From Opitutaceae bacterium (GTDB lineage: Bacteria > Verrucomicrobiota > Verrucomicrobiia > Opitutales > Opitutaceae): 59,187 nucleotides of DNA. The stretch spans positions 187,384 through 246,570 of the forward strand of contig JAQUYL010000002.1 of the NCBI GenBank assembly GCA_028691845.1. Direction: 5' to 3'. Of this stretch, positions 54,869 through 59,187 are shown piece after piece; within the stretch, counting starts at the first letter, position 1, and the number at the start of each line of letters is the position of its first letter. The notes below the pieces were generated by a model, which did not search any database, had not been told where the DNA came from, and was given only the letters and a program-made list of their open reading frames with translations. Made by a program: the position numbers and the translations under genes.

Positions 54869-55140
54869 GCCTCCTTGCGGCCGACCGCGAGGGGAATGGG
54901 GCCCTGGTCCGTGCTTTCAGCACCCTTAAAGCTCTAGGGTCTTTCCCGCGTGCTTTCTCTTGGGTTGTTTTTACGTCTGTATGCGGAACTCTAAACGGAT
55001 GTAAGGCGGCGCCCCGTCAGGGTTTTGCCCGCCTTCCCTATCCAAAAAAGGCTTGCCATGCTTGCCCAAGCCTCGCTTATGTTCGCCCAGTAACGGCGTA
55101 ATCCGTCTCAACAATCATCATTAAACGATCCCTAAATCCG
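54869..55140. promoter_or_regulatory. Divergent intergenic region between tpsB and tpsA
   Basis: 272 bp that must hold promoters for both genes and, by operon logic, for the leftward glycan genes. For tpsA a possible -35/-10 pair is TTGCCA (55053-55058) and TTATGT (55077-55082), 18 bp apart. An AAGGAGG sits next to the tpsB start. No clear operator was seen. Confidence 0.4.
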
Positions 55141-58100
55141 ATGAAGAAACAATCCAACACCAACCTCTCGCTGAGAAAGTTCTTTCTCGCTTTGATGGTT
55201 GCAGGCCCCCTGGCGGTGCTGCCCTCCTCGCTCTGGGCATTGCCGACAAGTCAAGCGAATCTTGACACATTCATAACGTCCAAGAGCACTGGCGTCACTG
55301 CGACCTATATTAGTAACACCCAGGTTAACGTCAGCTCTACTGCAACCAATTCCGTGGTCAAGTGGAACGAGTTCGGTTCTGGCGCCAATACCATCACGAC
55401 CGGTGATACCGTCATCTTTAACATGCCGTCCACGACGGCGGCGATATTGAACTTGGTTGATAATTCGGCGGGCAGCAATGCGGCTACGGTCATCAACGGC
55501 ACCGCAAACATCACCGCCAATGGTAAGCTCTTCATCGTTAATCCCAATGGCATTACAATTGGTGGTACCGCTGTTATTAGCACCGGTGGTCTTGCCTTGA
55601 GCACGCTTCCCGAGACGGAATACTACTTCCTGGCCAACGGCAATCTGAGCTATGCTGGCACGGCAGCGGCGGGTAAGGATATTACGGTGGCGCCCGGTGC
55701 TACCATTACCGCTCTTGCAGGCTCTGGCGATGTGTTCATTGCCAGCAATACAGCTTCTGACATTTCGGGCACGATCAACGCCGCCAATCTCAAAATCACC
55801 GCCCAAGGTGGTGCGGTGAATCTCGCGGCCACTGGTAACCTCACGGTCGGAACTGCCCCGAAGGGCGCTTTGACCGTCACCACCGCTGGTGGTGCTCTTG
55901 ACCTCGGTGGGGCTGGCTTCACCACTAAGGCTCTCGGAGGCGTTGCCACGCTTACGACGGCTAATGGTGCTGTCACACAGAACGCCACGGGAGTGCTCTC
56001 TGTTGGCGATGGCACCAATGCGGGCTCGCTGACCATCAATGCCGGCTCCGGCCAGATTACGGTCAACGAAGCCAACGGCAATACCAAGAACCTTGCGGTC
56101 AGCATTACTTCCAGCAACGCTGGTGTTGCGACCCTTAAGAGCACGGGTTCGCTGACCGTCACCGCGAACACCAATCCGCTGACTGTTCAGTCGGTTGGCG
56201 ACCTCACGCTCAATGCCTCCACGGTCAACGGTGCCCTCTCGGCCACCTCGACCGCTGGCAGCATCAAGAGCGGCGGCGCGGTTGATACCAAGGGGACCGC
56301 AGTGACACTGCTTTCGGCTCCGGCAGGTAAGACTATTTCTTACAAAGGCGTAGGGGATCTAACCTTCACGACGATCACCAATGGTACGGCTGCTAGCAGC
56401 GGCGTTACCATCGAGTCGACTACCGGCAAAGTCACCCTCCCGGCTATCTCCACTCTTGACCTGACGGTCACAGCGGCAACCGATATCGCGGAAGCACCAG
56501 GCGTCATCAATTCGACCGGTACGGCTAAGTTTACAGCGGGCGGCTCCATTGCGCTCGGTACTAGCGCGCATACGCTCACCAATCTTATCATCAAGAGCGC
56601 CCCCAGTGGCGCTACGATCAAGGAGGCGGATGGTCTTACTGTTAAGACCGGTACGGCCACAACCGGCGATGTGACGCTCACGGCCGGTGGTGCCGTTGCC
56701 TTGGGCACTGCCAGCGCCGATACGATCAGTGTCGGTGGCAAGCTCACGATCAATACATCGTCCGCCAACGCAGCCATCACCGATGGCAGTGATAATGTAA
56801 CCGTTACCGGAGTCACGACCCTGAATGCCGGTAGTGGCAATATCACCCTAGATGGTAGCCTCGGAACAGGAGTTGGTCTCAATAGTTCCTATGGTCAGGT
56901 CAAGGTGACAAATGCCACCAATGCTACGCTGGCCGCCAAATCCTCGCTTAACCTCGGGGCGATCACCGCCGCAGGCAATCTGATTGCCTACAGCACTGCC
57001 GGAAACATCACCAATTCCGGGCAACTGAAGATCACCGCCGGCACGACCACGGTCGGCGCCGGCACGGCTGCTGCTCCTGGCGACATCGGCCTTAACTTCA
57101 CCGCTGCTGCAGGTTCGGGCAATCAAATGACCGGCAATATCAGTGTGATCGACGACATCAATCTGTTCACAAACAGCGGCGCAACTCCGGGCAACTACCT
57201 GGGCAAGAGCCTTGCGATCGTCAATGAATTGACCACCAATGTCGTGCTCGGCAAAAATGTTTATCAGGAAGGATTCAAGGGCGATGTCAGCATCAAGGTG
57301 ACCGATGCCACGAAATTGATCAATAACACTTCCGATCTCGTTCTGTCCGGGCTGCTGACCCTCAACTCGGCTGGCGCGGTTACTGCCAACTCCGCGACTA
57401 ATGCCTTTACAAAGGTCAATGTCACGGCCGCTGATACCGTCAATGTCAGCACAAGCGGCGCATTGGCGGTGGACGCGACCTTGGCTGTCGGAGCTGCCGG
57501 AACAAAGACGGCTACCTTCACCGCGGGTACGGATTTGACCTTGGGCACGATCTCTGCCGACTCGGGCTATGATACGCTTGGGGTGGGTGGCGTGTTCTTT
57601 GACGCCAGCACCGCTGGCAGTATCACCGACAGCGTGGCCGGTGGCGTACAGATCTATGGTCCTGTGAGCTTCAAGGCCAAGAACAACATCACCGTCAACA
57701 AGGGCGGCGACAACTTCGGCGCGGTTTCGCTCGAAACGACCTCTGATGCCAAGACCATCGCCCTGACGGAAGCCAACACGCTCAAGCTCGAGAGCCTCAA
57801 GGCCATGAAGGGCACCGTCACCTTGATCAGTTCCAATGGTGACATCTCCGAAGCTGCCACCACCGCTGGTATCACTGGCGTGGATGATAATACCAAGACC
57901 ATGTCCTTTACTGCCGCGAGTGGGAAGGTTTCGCTGCTCTCAACCAACAATGCTGCCGCCAAGGCTTATGCCGTGACCGCGGCTGGCGATGTGACCATCG
58001 TCAATAAGACCAGCGATACGACCCTCGGTAACATCAAGGCCGGTGGCAAACTGAGCGTTACGGAGTCCACGAACACTCAGAGCATCCTCCAAGCTTCGGG

Positions 58101-58956
58101 AACGTCGCTCTGGAGCTATGACACGACCACATTCACCGTTGCCGCCGGTGGTGCCGGCAAGATCACGTTGGCCAACTCGGGCAACAACTTCGGCGGTCTG
58201 GTGCTCTCAGCTCCTGGTGACATCTCAATCAAGGAATCTGCCACGTTGAACCTGAAATCGGTTGCCGGGGCCAAGCTCACGGTTGCGTCCGAAAATGCCA
58301 ATATCATCGACACAGTCGATTCGACAGTGACGAATACCGTCATCCCGACAGGTACAGCCACGTTCACGGCCAACAAGGGTGCAATCACCCTCGACCTCAG
58401 CGGAAGCGATTACGGCACGGTTTCCCTGAATTCGTCCGGCAATGCTTCCATTATTGACGGGGTTACCAATCTGACACTCGATACCTCGACCGTGGGTGGA
58501 ACGCTTGGTGTCACCACTACCGCTGCTGCCGGTACCATTGGGCAGGCAGGTGCGATAACGGCTACAGGCGATGTTACCTTCACCACATCGGCCGGAAATA
58601 TATCCTTGGGAAATACGGCTAATGCGTTTGGTGGAGTCCGTTTCATTGGCGCTGCGGTCAATATTGCTGAGGCCACCTCATTTGATCTGCGTGGTGGCTC
58701 GGTAGCCACGGGTGCGGTTACTATCAACACGAATGGAGACTTCACTTCCGCTGGCAGCAGTACATTCACCAATGATCTGTCGATCAGTGCGATCGGCTCG
58801 ATCATTCCTGGTGCAGGTTCGCTCAATGTAATCGGAACCCTTACGGTGTTCTCGAACAACGCCATGAACTTGGGCGGCTTGAGCAAGTCCGGAAACTTGA
58901 ATGGTAAGGATCCGGTCTTTTTGGGAACGGGCACGCAGACGCCGCCCGCGCTTTGA
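55141..58956 (+). CDS. TpsA exoprotein, filamentous-haemagglutinin-like beta-helix protein
   Basis: 1271 residues. A signal peptide (about 1-34, cleavage near LWA-LPTSQ) is followed by a TPS secretion domain: 'VVKWNEFGSG', 'GDTVIFNMPS', and residues 133-142 'VNPNGITIGG' (the NPNGI-type motif that TpsB recognises). The rest is a long right-handed beta-helix rich in Thr, Ala, Gly, Ser and Asn, with recurring units such as 'NNFGAVSLETT', 'NFGGLVLSAPGD', 'DYGTVSLNSSGN' and 'AFGGVRFIGAA', spaced 70-155 residues apart. I see no cysteine. No membrane anchor or C-terminal toxin domain is present, so it is probably an adhesin or matrix protein. The gene is single, divergent from tpsB, with a terminator 25 bp after the stop. 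Confidence 0.9.
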   Translation: MKKQSNTNLSLRKFFLALMVAGPLAVLPSSLWALPTSQANLDTFITSKSTGVTATYISNTQVNVSSTATNSVVKWNEFGSGANTITTGDTVIFNMPSTTAAILNLVDNSAGSNAATVINGTANITANGKLFIVNPNGITIGGTAVISTGGLALSTLPETEYYFLANGNLSYAGTAAAGKDITVAPGATITALAGSGDVFIASNTASDISGTINAANLKITAQGGAVNLAATGNLTVGTAPKGALTVTTAGGALDLGGAGFTTKALGGVATLTTANGAVTQNATGVLSVGDGTNAGSLTINAGSGQITVNEANGNTKNLAVSITSSNAGVATLKSTGSLTVTANTNPLTVQSVGDLTLNASTVNGALSATSTAGSIKSGGAVDTKGTAVTLLSAPAGKTISYKGVGDLTFTTITNGTAASSGVTIESTTGKVTLPAISTLDLTVTAATDIAEAPGVINSTGTAKFTAGGSIALGTSAHTLTNLIIKSAPSGATIKEADGLTVKTGTATTGDVTLTAGGAVALGTASADTISVGGKLTINTSSANAAITDGSDNVTVTGVTTLNAGSGNITLDGSLGTGVGLNSSYGQVKVTNATNATLAAKSSLNLGAITAAGNLIAYSTAGNITNSGQLKITAGTTTVGAGTAAAPGDIGLNFTAAAGSGNQMTGNISVIDDINLFTNSGATPGNYLGKSLAIVNELTTNVVLGKNVYQEGFKGDVSIKVTDATKLINNTSDLVLSGLLTLNSAGAVTANSATNAFTKVNVTAADTVNVSTSGALAVDATLAVGAAGTKTATFTAGTDLTLGTISADSGYDTLGVGGVFFDASTAGSITDSVAGGVQIYGPVSFKAKNNITVNKGGDNFGAVSLETTSDAKTIALTEANTLKLESLKAMKGTVTLISSNGDISEAATTAGITGVDDNTKTMSFTAASGKVSLLSTNNAAAKAYAVTAAGDVTIVNKTSDTTLGNIKAGGKLSVTESTNTQSILQASGTSLWSYDTTTFTVAAGGAGKITLANSGNNFGGLVLSAPGDISIKESATLNLKSVAGAKLTVASENANIIDTVDSTVTNTVIPTGTATFTANKGAITLDLSGSDYGTVSLNSSGNASIIDGVTNLTLDTSTVGGTLGVTTTAAAGTIGQAGAITATGDVTFTTSAGNISLGNTANAFGGVRFIGAAVNIAEATSFDLRGGSVATGAVTINTNGDFTSAGSSTFTNDLSISAIGSIIPGAGSLNVIGTLTVFSNNAMNLGGLSKSGNLNGKDPVFLGTGTQTPPAL

Positions 58957-58981
58957 TAATTGTTGACTAAATTACGCCGCT

Positions 58982-59013
58982 AGGGGCGACCGGTTTTCCG
59001 GTCGCCCCTTTTT
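58982..59013 (+). terminator. Rho-independent terminator of tpsA
   Basis: AGGGGCGACCGG and CCGGTCGCCCCT pair in a perfect 12-bp stem (58982-58993 with 58998-59009) around a TTTT loop, followed by a T-run to 59013. Strong intrinsic terminator 25 bp after the tpsA stop codon. Confidence 0.93.
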
Positions 59014-59144
59014 ATTTCTTGGCGTTCTTGCCTCCCTGCGACTAGGAAAACGCAAATACTGCGATAACGTCCGGCATGTTTCGCACATTTTGTGGAGGTT
59101 GGCTTGGGGCGGATTAACCGCTAATCCAAAACCCGACAGCCACC

Positions 59145-59187
59145 ATGCCAGAAGACACCGTAACTCCGACGGTCGCAGGAAGCTCCG
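59145..59187 (+). CDS. Possible start of a further gene, cut by window end
   Basis: An ATG at 59145 opens a frame (MPEDTVTPTVAGSS...) that runs off the window. There is no clear ribosome binding site. A small dyad GGATTA...TAATCC at 59111-59127 precedes it. Nothing about function can be said. Confidence 0.35.
   Translation, partial: MPEDTVTPTVAGSS

Overview
The window looks like a chromosomal segment of a Gram-negative, high-G+C bacterium, most probably a verrucomicrobium of the Opitutaceae type. That placement is an inference from gene content and style: a TonB receptor and a free STN domain, an Nrf nitrite reductase, a SUF pair, very large multi-domain glycosyltransferases, weak or absent Shine-Dalgarno sites, and four-helix-bundle genes scattered through a glycan operon. 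No rRNA, tRNA, CRISPR array, transposase or integrase was seen.

Region 1 (1-7.8 kb, + strand, visibly more AT-rich than the rest): the tail of a TonB-dependent receptor; a secreted protein made of two fused solute-binding domains; a lone STN-domain protein; a PstS-like binding protein; a hexulose-phosphate-isomerase-like SIS protein; an SDR dehydrogenase; an MFS carboxylate/sugar-acid type transporter; and an SsuA/TauA-like binding protein. Three binding-protein genes stand without any ABC permease or ATPase.

Region 2 (8.4-18.8 kb): OPT oligopeptide transporter, nrfHA, hemN, a frameshifted anaerobic sulfatase-maturase homologue, sufU-sufS and an acetate/succinate (AceTr) transporter. FNR-like dyads precede nrfH and hemN, so part of this block looks geared to oxygen-limited growth and ammonifying nitrite reduction.

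Region 3 (18.9-26.8 kb, - strand): a rearranged, partly decayed glycosylation zone with a ~397-bp duplication, a chimeric membrane-protein pseudogene, a broken methyltransferase gene and a truncated, apparently recombinant glycosyltransferase.

Region 4 (26.7-39 kb, - strand): giant glycosyltransferases and a set for GDP-D-glycero-alpha-D-manno-heptose (hddA, gmhA, gmhB, hddC) with an adjoining transaldolase that could supply or drain sedoheptulose 7-phosphate. Two four-helix-bundle genes, a 22-bp perfect inverted repeat and short tandem repeats interrupt it. Sugar-modifying genes (Gfo/Idh/MocA, DegT aminotransferase) follow.

Region 5 (39-55 kb, - strand except gtrA): GtrA flippase, SDR, NAD-dependent epimerase, GT2-methyltransferase fusion, large membrane proteins, a GtrB/ArnC-like transferase, a GT9-GT2 fusion (heptosyltransferase-like), a pyruvyl transferase and, as the promoter-proximal gene, a TpsB outer-membrane transporter.

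Region 6 (55-59 kb, + strand): the divergent TpsA exoprotein with a strong terminator behind it. The layout suggests that a secreted beta-helical adhesin and a heptose-rich surface glycan are made by linked genes, with tpsB only 4 bp ahead of the glycan genes. This linkage is the most interesting hypothesis in the window.
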